Of a DNA stretch of 64,000 nt, positions 43,676 to 54,065 are shown one piece after another. Position numbers and translations under genes: made by a program. Source of the DNA: Streptomyces spororaveus (GTDB lineage: Bacteria > Actinomycetota > Actinomycetes > Streptomycetales > Streptomycetaceae); NCBI RefSeq assembly GCF_016755875.1, contig NZ_BNED01000005.1, positions 2,356,001 through 2,420,000 of the forward strand, in the 5' to 3' direction. The notes beneath the pieces are model-generated. The model was not told the origin of the DNA. It did no database searches and saw only the letters and a list, made by a program, of their open reading frames with translations. Within the stretch, counting starts at the first letter, position 1; each line of letters opens with the position of its first letter.

Positions 43676-44160
43676 CGCCCCGCCCCCTTCGCCCGGCTGC
43701 GCTCCTGACCGCGTTCCTGCTCGAAGACGGTCCAGCGCAGATCGAGCGCGGCCCGGTCCCGGCGCAGTCGCGCGTGCCGCGCGTACGCCCAGGTCAGCAG
43801 GAAGGTGCTGAGGAACTGGCCGAGCCCCGCCAGCAGGGCCACGTTGACCGCGCCCACCACGGGCCGGGCCATCAGGCCGGGCGCCGCGGTGGCGGCGACC
43901 ACGTAGGCGACGTACCAGAGGAAGAACCCGGCGGTGGCGGGGACGACGAACCTGCGGTAGCGGGTGCGCACCTCCTGGAAGGCGGCGCTGCGCTGCACTT
44001 CGAGGTAGATGTCGGATGCGCCGGGCGCGGAGCGCCCGCCACCGGGAACCGGGGCGGGCTGGGACGTTTCCTCACCCTCGCCCCACCCGACGGCCAGCGC
44101 GTCGTACCAGGGGTCGTCCAACCGGATCGTTCCGGCATCACGACCTTCGTGCTTGTCCAC
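43672..44160 (-). CDS. DUF485 membrane protein (YjcH-like partner of ActP)
   Basis: A 162-residue protein with a soluble N-terminal 70 residues and two membrane helices (residues 82-105 and 115-138), containing the DUF485 core FQEVRTRYRRFVVPATAGFFLWYVAYV reading from residue 67. GTG 44160 has AAGGAG eight bases upstream. DUF485 proteins are encoded just before ActP symporters and are thought to assist them, although the mechanism is not established. The N-terminal extension (DDPWYDALAVGWGEGEE) is longer than in E. coli YjcH. Confidence 0.88.
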   Translation of the reverse strand: MDKHEGRDAGTIRLDDPWYDALAVGWGEGEETSQPAPVPGGGRSAPGASDIYLEVQRSAAFQEVRTRYRRFVVPATAGFFLWYVAYVVAATAAPGLMARPVVGAVNVALLAGLGQFLSTFLLTWAYARHARLRRDRAALDLRWTVFEQERGQERSRAKGAGR

Positions 44161-44304
44161 CGAACACTCCTTGTCCGCCGCCGCATTGGCCGCGTGCCCA
44201 CAAGGATGTGCGGAATCGGCGCTTTCCGGACTGGTGTACCGGCGCACTTCACTCCAACAGGTGATGGAGCGAAGAGCGCCGGTATGCCGGGGCGCCTTCG
44301 GTGC

Positions 44305-44333
44305 GAGGTGCCGCCGGGCTCCGGCGGCACCTC
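44305..44333 (-). terminator. Hairpin terminator of parE
   Basis: GAGGTGCCGCCGG (44305-44317) pairs perfectly with CCGGCGGCACCTC (44321-44333) around a 3-nt loop, two bases after the parE stop on the minus strand. Confidence 0.75.
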
Positions 44334-44335
44334 GG

Positions 44336-46456
44336 TCAGGCGTCGATGCGCGAGCGGTCCAGGGTCGCCGCGGAGCTCGTGATGAACTCCTTGCGGGGAG
44401 CCACCTCATTGCCCATGAGCAGGTCGAAGACCTGCTCGGCCGAGTCCAGGTCGCCGATGTTGATCCGGCGCAGGGTGCGGTGGCGGGGGTCCATGGTGGT
44501 CTCCGCCAGCTGGTCCGCGTCCATCTCGCCGAGGCCCTTGTAGCGCTGGATCGCGTCCTTGTACCGGATGTTCTTGCGCTGGTACTCCAGCAGGGTCTGG
44601 CGCAGTTCGTTGTCCGAGTACGTGTAGACGTACTTGTCCTGGCCCTTCTTCGGCTGGACCAGCTCGATCCGGTGCAGCGGCGGCACGGCCGCGAAGACCC
44701 GGCCGGCCTCGACCATCGGGCGCATGTACCGCTGGAAGAGCGTGAGCAGCAGGCAGCGGATGTGCGCGCCGTCGACATCGGCGTCGACGAGCAGCACGAT
44801 CTTGCCGTAGCGGGCGGCGTCGATGTCGAAGGTCCGGCCCGAGCCGGCCCCTATGACCTGGATGATCGCCCCGCACTCGGCGTTCTTGAGCATGTCCGAG
44901 ACGGAGGACTTCTGGACATTGAGGATCTTGCCGCGGATGGGCAGGAGCGCCTGGAATTCGGAGTTCCGGGCGAGCTTCGCGGTGCCGAGGGCGGAGTCGC
45001 CCTCGACGATGAAGAGCTCGCTGCGGTCCACGTCGTCGCTGCGGCAGTCGGCGAGCTTGGCGGGGAGCGAGGAGGTCTCCAGCGCGGTCTTGCGACGCTG
45101 CGCCTCCTTGTGCTGACGGGCCGCGATCCGGGTCCGGGCGGCCGCGACGATCTTCTCCATCACGGCGCGGGCCTGCTGCTTGTCGTCGCGCTTGGTGGAG
45201 GTCAGGAAGGCCTTGAGCTCCTTGGCGACCACGGCGGCGACGATCCGGGTGGCCGCGGAGGTGCCGAGCACCTCCTTGGTCTGGCCCTCGAACTGCGGCT
45301 CGGCCAGCCGGACGGTGACGACGGCCGTCATGCCCTCCATCGCGTCGTCCTTGACCACGTCGTCCTCGGCGACGCGCAGCAGCTTGGCCGAGCGCAGCAC
45401 CTCGTTCACGGTCTTGGCGACCGAGCGCTCGAAGCCGGAGACGTGGGTGCCGCCCTTGGGGGTGGCGATGATGTTCACGAAGGACTTGACGTTGGTCTCG
45501 TACCCCGTGCCCCAGCGCAGGGCGATGTCCACGCCGAGCTCGCGGGTGACCTCGGTGGGTGTCATGTGGCCGCGGTCGTCGAGGACCGGGACGGTCTCCT
45601 TGAAGGTGCCCGAACCGGTCAGGCGCAGGACGTCGCAGGCGGCCTTGTCCTGGGCGAGGTACTCGCAGAATTCGCTGATGCCGCCGTCGAAGCGGAAGGT
45701 CTCCTCGGTCTTGCCGGCCCCGTCGATGCCGCGCTCGTCGCGGACGACCAGGGTCAGGCCGGGGACGAGGAAGGCGGTCTGGCGGGCGCGCTGGTAGAGC
45801 GTCTCCAGGTTGAGCCGGGCGTCCTTGAGGAAGATCTGGCGGTCGGCCCAGTAGCGGACCCGGGTGCCGGTCTTCCCCTTGGCGACCCGCTTGGCCTTGC
45901 GGAGGCCGTTGGCCGGGTCGAAGGGGCTGTCGGGGCCCTGCTCGGTGAACATCCCCGGGACGCCGCGGCGGAAGCTGATGGCGTGGGTCGCGCTGTTGCG
46001 GTCGACCTCGACGTCGAGGCGGGCGGAGAGGGCGTTGACCACGGAGGCGCCGACACCGTGCAGGCCACCGGAGGCCGCGTACGAGCCACCGCCGAACTTG
46101 CCGCCGGCGTGCAGCTTGGTCATGACGACCTCGACGCCGGACAGGCCGGTCTTGGGCTCGACGTCCACGGGGATGCCGCGGCCGTTGTCCCGGACCTCGA
46201 CGGAGGCGTCCTCGTGGAGGATCACCTCGATGTGGTCGCAGTAGCCGCCCAGGGCCTCGTCGACGGAATTGTCGATGATCTCCCAGAGGCAGTGCATGAG
46301 GCCCCGGCTGTCGGTGGAGCCGATGTACATGCCGGGCCGCTTGCGGACGGCCTCCAGCCCTTCGAGGACGAGCAGGTGCCGCGCGGTGTAGTTGGAACCG
46401 TCCCGGTCTGCTCCGGACAGCAGCGCGCTGGAAGGCACGGACGTGTCGGCGGTCAC
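44336..46456 (-). CDS. parE: DNA topoisomerase IV subunit B
   Basis: A 706-residue GyrB/ParE-type ATPase subunit. The GHKL ATPase has EIIDNSVDEAL, DNGRGIPVD and GLHGVGASVVNAL; the TOPRIM domain has EGDSALGTAK and the metal site DADVDGAHI; the C-terminus has RYKGLGEMDADQL. GTG 46456 was chosen for GAGGAG upstream; longer frames upstream lack coding character. It pairs with ParC (26085-28541) for decatenation. In Streptomyces it sits near hrdB, as here. The chromosome should carry true gyrB elsewhere. Confidence 0.95.
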   Translation of the reverse strand: MTADTSVPSSALLSGADRDGSNYTARHLLVLEGLEAVRKRPGMYIGSTDSRGLMHCLWEIIDNSVDEALGGYCDHIEVILHEDASVEVRDNGRGIPVDVEPKTGLSGVEVVMTKLHAGGKFGGGSYAASGGLHGVGASVVNALSARLDVEVDRNSATHAISFRRGVPGMFTEQGPDSPFDPANGLRKAKRVAKGKTGTRVRYWADRQIFLKDARLNLETLYQRARQTAFLVPGLTLVVRDERGIDGAGKTEETFRFDGGISEFCEYLAQDKAACDVLRLTGSGTFKETVPVLDDRGHMTPTEVTRELGVDIALRWGTGYETNVKSFVNIIATPKGGTHVSGFERSVAKTVNEVLRSAKLLRVAEDDVVKDDAMEGMTAVVTVRLAEPQFEGQTKEVLGTSAATRIVAAVVAKELKAFLTSTKRDDKQQARAVMEKIVAAARTRIAARQHKEAQRRKTALETSSLPAKLADCRSDDVDRSELFIVEGDSALGTAKLARNSEFQALLPIRGKILNVQKSSVSDMLKNAECGAIIQVIGAGSGRTFDIDAARYGKIVLLVDADVDGAHIRCLLLTLFQRYMRPMVEAGRVFAAVPPLHRIELVQPKKGQDKYVYTYSDNELRQTLLEYQRKNIRYKDAIQRYKGLGEMDADQLAETTMDPRHRTLRRINIGDLDSAEQVFDLLMGNEVAPRKEFITSSAATLDRSRIDA

Positions 46457-46904
46457 GCAGTTCGCTCCTCGCTGAATTTCTTTTCTGGCCCGGTCGGGCG
46501 CAGGGGTGGCTCGGGTGCCGCTTCGAGGGTACCGAGGCCAGGTAGAGCCGATGCAACGCCACCCTCGCCCATTCCTCACCCTAGTCCAGATCCGCACGGA
46601 TGTTCGATCCCCCGGGCGGGTGAAGGAAACATCACGTTCCCTTCCGCGCATGAACCATTTAGGGTTCGGGCACGTCCTCATGAACAACCTGGCACTCATG
46701 CCGGGGGAGGATGGAACTGCAACAAGCGCACGACTGACAACGCGAAACCGTAAAGCAACGCAATACGGCTCCTTCGCCGCCAACCGGCAGCAGCCGGCCA
46801 GCTTCGGAAGGAAGTTTCGAGGAAAAGCCGCGAGCGGGAACGTTTTCGGCCTGGTTGGATGTTGACCCTGGTACGACAGCTCGTCGAGCTAGAGAAGAGG
46901 CGAC
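46457..46904. other. Divergent promoter region between parE and the zinc-ribbon gene
   Basis: 448 bp with no convincing gene. It is more AT-rich than average and must hold the parE promoter (minus strand) and the promoter of the 46905 gene (plus strand). I see no recognisable operator or RNA motif. Confidence 0.5.
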
Positions 46905-47138
46905 GTGACTACTGTTCTGACACCCGCGACCCCGCTGACGGCCGCTGACCGATGCGACCGTTGCGGCGCCCAGGCATATCTGCGCGTCGTCCTGCTGAGC
47001 GGCGGTGAACTGCTCTTCTGCGCCCACCACGGGCGCAAGTTCGAGCCGGAACTCAAGAAGATCGCCGCGGAAATACAGGATGAGACCGAGCGGCTGACGT
47101 CCGCTCCGGCTGCCAATGCCGAACCCGAGGACCGCTGA
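46905..47138 (+). CDS. Small zinc-ribbon-like protein, DUF7455 family
   Basis: A 77-residue protein with a probable zinc site: Cys17-x-x-Cys20 in CDRCGAQAY, and Cys39 with His41/His42 in LLFCAHHGRKFEPEL. The C-terminal 30 residues are helical and charged. It belongs to a small actinobacterial family conserved beside hrdB and parE. GTG 46905 follows AGAGG. A perfect 16-bp hairpin closes the transcript. Function unknown; the size and zinc knuckle suggest a nucleic-acid- or protein-binding adaptor. Confidence 0.82.
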   Translation: MTTVLTPATPLTAADRCDRCGAQAYLRVVLLSGGELLFCAHHGRKFEPELKKIAAEIQDETERLTSAPAANAEPEDR

Positions 47139-47187
47139 CACAGGCCTGCACCTCGCATCCGACGAGCCAGGACCGGCCAGGCCGGTC

Positions 47188-47226
47188 GACGGGCGGCACC
47201 CCTGAGACCCAGGGGTGCCGCCCGTC
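47188..47226 (+). terminator. Hairpin terminator, probably bidirectional
   Basis: GACGGGCGGCACCCCT (47188-47203) pairs perfectly with AGGGGTGCCGCCCGTC (47211-47226) around a 7-nt loop. It lies between the convergent zinc-ribbon and trypsin genes and can serve both. Confidence 0.85.
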
Positions 47227-47262
47227 CTCATGTCCACGCCCCTGTCGGGGGACGACCGCCCG

Positions 47263-48189
47263 CTAGGGCGTGCGATGCCCCTGTACGGGCCCTGCGTACG
47301 GCCCAGAGGCCCTGCCGGGGTCCCATCGGGCGTCCTGGACGTCCCCGGGCTGCGCGGCCGTCTCCGGGGCCTGCACGAAGTCGACCAACGGGGCGATGCG
47401 CGTGTAGACCCCGGGGCTGTCCGCGCGCCCGCAGCCGCGGCCCCAGGACACCAGGCCGATGAGCCGCCCCCGCGCGACCAGCGGGCCGCCGCTGTCGCCC
47501 TGGCAGGCGTCCTTCCCGCCGCCGCTGTCGCCCGCGCACACCATGGACTCCGCCCGGTACTGCCCGTCCGCGTCCCCGGGGTAGGCGCGCCCGCAGACCT
47601 CGTCCGCCAGCACCGTCACCCCCGCGGCACGGAGCCCGTACGCGTAGTCACCGAAGCCGCTCGTGTCGCCCCAGCCGTAGACGGCCGCCTCGGTCCCCGC
47701 CGCGTAGGCGGGGTGCCCCGTCTCCGCCATGGGCAGCACGTACTGGGCCGGCAGCGGCTCGGCCAGCTCCAGCACGGCGAGGTCCCCGGCATTGCTCGCC
47801 GGGTCGTAGGCCGGGTTCACCCTCGCGCCGCGCACCGCGATCTCCCGGCCGTCGGCCGCGCGGAGCTCCGTACGCCCGGCGATCACCCGGAAGTCGGCCA
47901 CGGACTCGACGGGGCCGCCCAGCACCTGGCTGCCCAGGCAGTGGGCCGCCGTCAGCACCTTGGTCGGGGACACCACCACGCCTCCGCAGAACTGGCCGCC
48001 CCGCGTACCCCCGAACCGGTCACGGCTGGCGAGGGCGACGACCCAGGGACTGTCCGCCACCTTCACCGGCTTCCCGCCGATCACCACGCTGTCCGCGGCC
48101 GCCTGCGGCACCTGGGCGAACGGCGCCGCGGCCGCTCCCGCCGCCAGGGTCAGCGCTCCCGCCAGAGCACGGGCAATGGGACGACGCAT
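47263..48189 (-). CDS. Secreted trypsin-like serine protease (S1)
   Basis: A 308-residue secreted protease. The signal peptide is MRRPIARALAGALTLAAGAA plus an Ala-rich tail, with cleavage near residue 32 (QAAA-DS). A short propeptide may precede VIGGKPVKVADSPWVVAL. The catalytic triad is His in LTAAHC, Asp in NAGDLAVLEL and Ser in GKDACQGDSGGPL; the S1-pocket Asp six residues before the Ser (DAC) predicts cleavage after Arg/Lys. The C-terminal 30 residues after the fold are flexible. Extracellular nutrient-scavenging or developmental protease. Confidence 0.93.
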   Translation of the reverse strand: MRRPIARALAGALTLAAGAAAAPFAQVPQAAADSVVIGGKPVKVADSPWVVALASRDRFGGTRGGQFCGGVVVSPTKVLTAAHCLGSQVLGGPVESVADFRVIAGRTELRAADGREIAVRGARVNPAYDPASNAGDLAVLELAEPLPAQYVLPMAETGHPAYAAGTEAAVYGWGDTSGFGDYAYGLRAAGVTVLADEVCGRAYPGDADGQYRAESMVCAGDSGGGKDACQGDSGGPLVARGRLIGLVSWGRGCGRADSPGVYTRIAPLVDFVQAPETAAQPGDVQDARWDPGRASGPYAGPVQGHRTP

Positions 48190-48287
48190 GAGGCCTCCTG
48201 ACTCCGAGTGTGCATTACTCCACCCAGAGTGGGTCGCCCGGTGGCCGAGCGCACCCGCGCGGCCACCGTCGGTACGTCGTCCCCCTC

Positions 48288-48320
48288 GGCTTCCGGCGGC
48301 GGCGGGCGCCGTCGGAAGCC
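48288..48320 (-). terminator. Hairpin terminator of hrdB
   Basis: GGCTTCCGGCGGCG (48288-48301) pairs with CGCCGTCGGAAGCC (48307-48320), one mismatch in 14 and a 5-nt loop, six bases after the hrdB stop on the minus strand. Confidence 0.7.
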
Positions 48321-48326
48321 GCCCGG

Positions 48327-49898
<1,572 letters not shown>

Positions 49899-50089
49899 GA
49901 ACAACCTCTCGGAACGATGGGAACGGCTTCCGACCCCGGGCCTGGTGGTGCTGGACCGGAGCCGACGACCACTGACCGGGGATGGGCCGGCGGCGCGGGC
50001 AGGGGCCGGGGAGCTGCACAGCACCCCCAAGGGCTGCTGTCTTCCCTCCGTCGGCCATCACCTCTTACGTCATCGCGTGACCTCGCAGA

Positions 50090-50120
50090 GCGTTACGCCC
50101 AATCTTCGTGGCCCGAGTCA
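50090..50120 (-). promoter_or_regulatory. Candidate hrdB promoter
   Basis: On the minus strand, about 190 bp upstream of the hrdB start, TGACTC (50120-50115) and GGGCGTAACG (about 50100-50091) are spaced like a -35/-10 pair. Streptomyces hrdB is known to be driven by the ECF sigma factor ShbA, and I recall a CGTAAC-type -10; this match is from memory. The remainder of the 373-bp leader (49899-50271) holds no gene. Confidence 0.35.
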
Positions 50121-50271
50121 CACCCCGTGCGCACGAGTGCCCGTCCTGTGGTCGTACCGGACCTTTCGGCGGGGCCGGAGCCACCGCGGAAGGGGCCTCA
50201 CGCCGGTGTCGCCGGACCCGACCGGGCCCGGCGACATGTTCCGCACCCCCGCGCCCCCGCGCGTCCGCCCG

Positions 50272-51159
50272 TCAGTGCTCGCGCGGGGCGGGGACCACGC
50301 GCTCGACCTCCGGATGGACCGTCAGCAGCTGGCGCATGGCGTTCTCGGCGCCCGTGGCGTCACCCGCGGCGAGGGCCTCGACCATCCGCGCGTGGTGCGC
50401 GACGCAGGTCTCGCTCGGGCGGTCGCAGGCGGTGATCGGGCTGCCGGAGACCTGAAGGGCGGCGGAGACGATGCCGGAGAGGTGCTCCAGCATGCGGTTC
50501 CCGGCGACCTGGATCAGGAGCGCGTGGAATTCGTTGTCGGCGCGCGCGAAGGTGATCGCGTCGCCCTGGCCGAGGGCGTGGCCCATGATCTCGACCATGT
50601 CGGCGAGGCGCTGCTGGATGTCGGGCCGGCCGTGGCCGGCGGCCAGGCGGGCGGCGAGCGGTTCGATGGTCCAGCGGAGCTCACCGAGCTCGCGGCGCTG
50701 GTCGTCGCGCTGCGGGCCGAAGGCGCGCCATTCGATGATGTCGGGGTCGAGCAGGTTCCAGTCGGCGACGGGCCGGACCCGGGTGCCGACGTTGGGGCGG
50801 GCGCTGACGAGGCCCTTGGCCTCCAGGACCCGCAGCGATTCGCGGACGACCGTACGGGAGACCTCGAAGCGCTGGCCGATCTCCTCGGGAACCAGCGGGC
50901 GGTCCGCGCCGAGGTCGCCGGAAACGATCATCTGGCCGAGCTGCTGGACGAGTTGGCCGTGCAGTCCGCGTCCGCGGCTGCCTGCCGCTCGGCGGCCCAC
51001 GCGGCTCAACTCGACGTCGGCACCGTCCCAGTGGGGTGCTCCGACACGGTCGGACCCGGGGGTCTCCGTGTAGGGATAGCGGTCGAGTTCGCCCGGGCCG
51101 GCGAGGCCGGAGTCGGCGTGGCGGGCGGCGGTCATCATGGTGTGCGCAAGGGTACTCAC
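50272..51159 (-). CDS. whiH: Sporulation regulator WhiH (GntR family)
   Basis: A 295-residue GntR/FadR-type regulator. After an about 70-residue N-terminal extension (STLAHTMMTAARHADSGLAGP), the winged helix spans 80-140 (LVPEEIGQRFEVSRTVVRESLRVLEAKGLV) and the FCD effector domain follows (FARADNEFHALLIQVAGNRMLEHL; final THxxRMVEALAAGD-type helix). GTG 51159 has AAAGGA upstream and gives the known WhiH N-terminus. WhiH is needed for efficient sporulation septation of aerial hyphae and is next to hrdB in S. coelicolor, exactly as here. The ligand of the FCD domain has not been identified to my knowledge. Confidence 0.92.
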   Translation of the reverse strand: MSTLAHTMMTAARHADSGLAGPGELDRYPYTETPGSDRVGAPHWDGADVELSRVGRRAAGSRGRGLHGQLVQQLGQMIVSGDLGADRPLVPEEIGQRFEVSRTVVRESLRVLEAKGLVSARPNVGTRVRPVADWNLLDPDIIEWRAFGPQRDDQRRELGELRWTIEPLAARLAAGHGRPDIQQRLADMVEIMGHALGQGDAITFARADNEFHALLIQVAGNRMLEHLSGIVSAALQVSGSPITACDRPSETCVAHHARMVEALAAGDATGAENAMRQLLTVHPEVERVVPAPREH

Positions 51160-51282
51160 GAATCCTTTGTCGGCCGTGCCTCGACGACCCTTGAGGTCTT
51201 TGGTGAAAAGCACACGAAAGGGTGATCGGTGCCACCTACGCAATTGACGACTTATCGTAAAGAAACGGGCCTTTTGCGGGGA

Positions 51283-51316
51283 GTTGCGGTCCGGTTGACG
51301 TGACACGGACCGCAAC
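51283..51316 (-). terminator. Possible hairpin terminator of the fused ABC gene
   Basis: GTTGCGGTCCG (51283-51293) pairs perfectly with CGGACCGCAAC (51306-51316) around a 12-nt loop, 35 bp after the ABC gene's stop and upstream of whiH. Confidence 0.5.
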
Positions 51317-51350
51317 GGTCCCGTCCGGAGCTTCTCCCGCACCGGAACGA

Positions 51351-53168
51351 TCACCAACGGACCCGGCTGCGCAGTCCGGTGAACCCATAGGCGCACAACA
51401 GGACCATCAGCGACAACACCAGCGCGGTCCCGACGGGTTGGGCCATCACCCGGAGGGCGCCCGCCAGCAGGCGGTCGACCTCCGGCGGCCACTGTCCCCA
51501 GGCCAGGCCGCGCAGACGGGCCCCGAGCCCGGTCGAGGGGTACGCGGACGAGCCCTCCAGCGCCTTGCGCACCAGCGGGACCACCATCACCGGTACGGCG
51601 AGCACCGCGGCCAGTCCCGCGGTGGCGGACCGGAAGACGCCGGAGGCCAGTACGCCGGCCCAGGCGCAGCCGATCAGCAGCCCCGCCCAACTCACCGCCG
51701 GGGAGAGCCACTCCGCCGGGGTGCGCAGCGGGCCACTGTCGAAGACCAGCGCGAGGGCGGCGGCGTCGGCCGCCACCGTCAGGGCGCCCAGCAGCAGGGC
51801 GAGGGCGGCGCAGACGCCCAGCTTGGCGGTGAGCAGCCCCATCCGGCGGGGCACGGTGCCCCGGTCGGCGGCCAGCGCGGGGTAGCGGTACTCCTCGCCG
51901 AAGGCCAGGGCGCCGAGCAGCCCCGCGCCCAGGGCGGCGGGCGGCAGCGGCAGCAGTTCGGGCCAGGCGGCGAGCAGCCGGTTCTGCGGGGTCTGCCCGG
52001 CCCGGGCGAGCACCAGGGCGGTGAGGACGGAGGCGGAGACGACGAGGGCGGCGGTGAGGACGGGGGTGGCGGTCCCGAAAACCCGGAGCAATTCGTAGCG
52101 CAGGGGACGCAGCGGGCCGCCCACGCGGCGCACGGTCGAGGCCGGGCGCCCGGAGCGGATCTGCCGGGGGTGCTCACCGGGGGCCTCGGAGCCGGACCCG
52201 GCGCCGGTGTCCGTGTCGGTCGCGGTGCGGGCGGCGTCGGGCTCCGGCGGGGTTCCGGCCGCGGTGCGCGCGGCCGGGACCGGTACCGCGGGCGCGCCGG
52301 CGTCGCCCGTCTCGTCGGCGAGCTGGTGGACCAGCACGCCGTGGCGGAACGCCGCCTCGCCGACCTCGGCGCAGTTGCTGCCGTACACCGACAGGCGGCT
52401 GCCACTCTCCGCGACGATCTCCACCGAGCGCCGGGCGGCCCGGGCCTCCCGGCCCAGTACGTCGGCCAGCCGGGCCGCGTGCGGGGTGCGCACGGCGACC
52501 CGCGGCCGCAGCCGGGTCCGGGCGAAATCGGCCGCGTCCTGGTCGGCGACGAGCCGGCCCGCGTCGATGCTGACGACACGGTCGGCGCTGCGGGCGGCCT
52601 CCTTGGCGTCGTCGGTGGTGAACAGCACCGCACCGCCGAGGGAGGCGTGGCCGCGCAGCAGTCCGTGCAGCCAGCCGCGTTCGCGGGGGGAGAGTCCCGC
52701 ACCGGGCTCGTCGAGCAGCAGGGTGCACGGATCGGCGAGCAGCGCCGAGGCCAGGGCGACCCGGCGCTCCATGCCCAGCGACAGCGAGCCGAGCCGCTGG
52801 TCCCGAAGGCCCGCGATGCCGACGACCTCCAGCATGGTGTCGGCCCGGGAGGCCGGCACCCCGGCGGCGGCGCAGAGCATCCGCAGCTGGTTGCGGACGG
52901 TCCGCGCGGGGTTGCCGGGAACATCGCCGAGGAGCACGCCGACCTCACGGCCGGGGTGCGGGATCCGGTGCAGCGCGCGGCCACGGAAGTAGGTGACGCC
53001 GCGGCCCGGTTCGAGTTCGAGCATGAGCCGCAGCGCGGTGGTCTTGCCCGATCCGGGCTCGCCGAGCAGGGCGGTCACGTGCCCCGGGCGGGCCTCGAAG
53101 GTGAGGTCGTCCACGAGGGGCGGGGTGTTGGGGCGGGGTTTGCTGGTGAGTCCGATGGCCTGGAGCAT
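51351..53168 (-). CDS. ABC transporter with ATPase and membrane domain in one chain
   Basis: A 605-residue protein. Residues 1-215 are an ABC ATPase with Walker A GEPGSGKTT, an atypical signature LSLGMERRVALA in place of LSGGQ, and Walker B LLLDEPGAG. About 215-300 is a C-terminal ATPase extension, then a Pro/Thr/Ala-rich linker. Residues 355-600 hold about six membrane helices of the ABC-2 type (LLRVFGTATPVLTAALVVS; final LVLSLMVLLCAYGFTG). ATPase-first fused half-transporters of this kind usually export lipids, peptides or drugs. It lies upstream of whiH on the same strand, 190 bp away, and is conserved beside it in relatives from memory. Substrate unknown. Confidence 0.82.
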   Translation of the reverse strand: MLQAIGLTSKPRPNTPPLVDDLTFEARPGHVTALLGEPGSGKTTALRLMLELEPGRGVTYFRGRALHRIPHPGREVGVLLGDVPGNPARTVRNQLRMLCAAAGVPASRADTMLEVVGIAGLRDQRLGSLSLGMERRVALASALLADPCTLLLDEPGAGLSPRERGWLHGLLRGHASLGGAVLFTTDDAKEAARSADRVVSIDAGRLVADQDAADFARTRLRPRVAVRTPHAARLADVLGREARAARRSVEIVAESGSRLSVYGSNCAEVGEAAFRHGVLVHQLADETGDAGAPAVPVPAARTAAGTPPEPDAARTATDTDTGAGSGSEAPGEHPRQIRSGRPASTVRRVGGPLRPLRYELLRVFGTATPVLTAALVVSASVLTALVLARAGQTPQNRLLAAWPELLPLPPAALGAGLLGALAFGEEYRYPALAADRGTVPRRMGLLTAKLGVCAALALLLGALTVAADAAALALVFDSGPLRTPAEWLSPAVSWAGLLIGCAWAGVLASGVFRSATAGLAAVLAVPVMVVPLVRKALEGSSAYPSTGLGARLRGLAWGQWPPEVDRLLAGALRVMAQPVGTALVLSLMVLLCAYGFTGLRSRVRW

Positions 53169-53308
53169 CGCTTCTCTCGCGGGGGGTGAGACCGCTCAGC
53201 GGCAGGGTGGGTACCGCAAGCAAGATAACGCGATATGTCCGATATTCAGCGCAACCGGTCCGATGGAATGCCGATACGGCCGCCGCCGGCACCCCGCACG
53301 CCCCGGTG

Positions 53309-54055
53309 TCAGACCTCCGGACGCAGCATCGGCGGGTTGAGCAGGGTGGCCCCGCCCGCCCGGAACAGCTGGGCCGGGCGTCCGCCCTGACGGGTCGTCG
53401 TACCTCCGGCCGGAACCAGGAACCCGGGGGTGCCGGTGACCTTCCGGTGGAAGTTGCGCGGGTCGAGGGACACGCCCCAGACCGCCTCGTAGACCCTGCG
53501 CAGCTCGCCGACGGTGAACTCCGGCGGGCAGAAGGCGGTGGCCAGCGAGGAGTACTCGATCTTCGAGCGGGCCCGCTCCACACCGTCGGCGAGGATCCGG
53601 TCGTGGTCGAAGGCGAGCCCCGTGGCGGCCTCGTCGGTGTCGGCCAGCACCTCGTCGACCTCGGCCCAGCGCGCGCTGTTGGCGTCTCCCCCGGCCCGGG
53701 GCGCGGGCAGGTCCGGAGCCAGTACCAGGTGCGCCACGCTGACGACACGCATGCGCGGATCGCGCTTCGGATCGCCGTAGGTGGCCAGTTGCTCCAGGTG
53801 CGCCCCGTTGCCCGCGCCGGGCAGGGCGGGGTCGTGGGCGCACAGGCCGGTCTCCTCGGAGAGCTCCCTGGCGGCGGCCCCCGCCAGGTCCTCGTCCCCG
53901 CGGACGAATCCTCCGGGCAGCGCCCAGCGCCCCTGGAACGGCTGCTCACCTCTGCGGACGACCAGCGCGCAGAGCGCGTGGCGCCGCACGGTGAGCACGA
54001 CCAGGTCGACGGTGACGGCGAAGGGCGGATAGGCCGACGGGTCGTAGGGCGACAT
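53309..54055 (-). CDS. NrtR-type Nudix protein (Nudix domain + winged helix)
   Basis: A 248-residue protein. Residues 12-155 are a Nudix fold; the Nudix box GGFVRGDEDLAGAAARELSE continuing ETGL has all signature residues, so hydrolase activity is plausible. Residues 165-245 are the winged helix seen in NrtR (IEYSSLATAFCPPEFTVGELRRVYEAVWG; RNFHRKVTGTPGFLVPAG). NrtR proteins are ADP-ribose-sensing repressors of NAD or pentose metabolism genes, and many have lost the catalytic box. ATG 54055 starts SPYDPSAYPPFAVTVDLV. A palindrome 11-31 bp upstream suggests autoregulation. No nadABC or nicotinate genes are adjacent, so its regulon is unclear. Confidence 0.85.
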   Translation of the reverse strand: MSPYDPSAYPPFAVTVDLVVLTVRRHALCALVVRRGEQPFQGRWALPGGFVRGDEDLAGAAARELSEETGLCAHDPALPGAGNGAHLEQLATYGDPKRDPRMRVVSVAHLVLAPDLPAPRAGGDANSARWAEVDEVLADTDEAATGLAFDHDRILADGVERARSKIEYSSLATAFCPPEFTVGELRRVYEAVWGVSLDPRNFHRKVTGTPGFLVPAGGTTTRQGGRPAQLFRAGGATLLNPPMLRPEV

Positions 54056-54065
54056 GCCGCGATCA

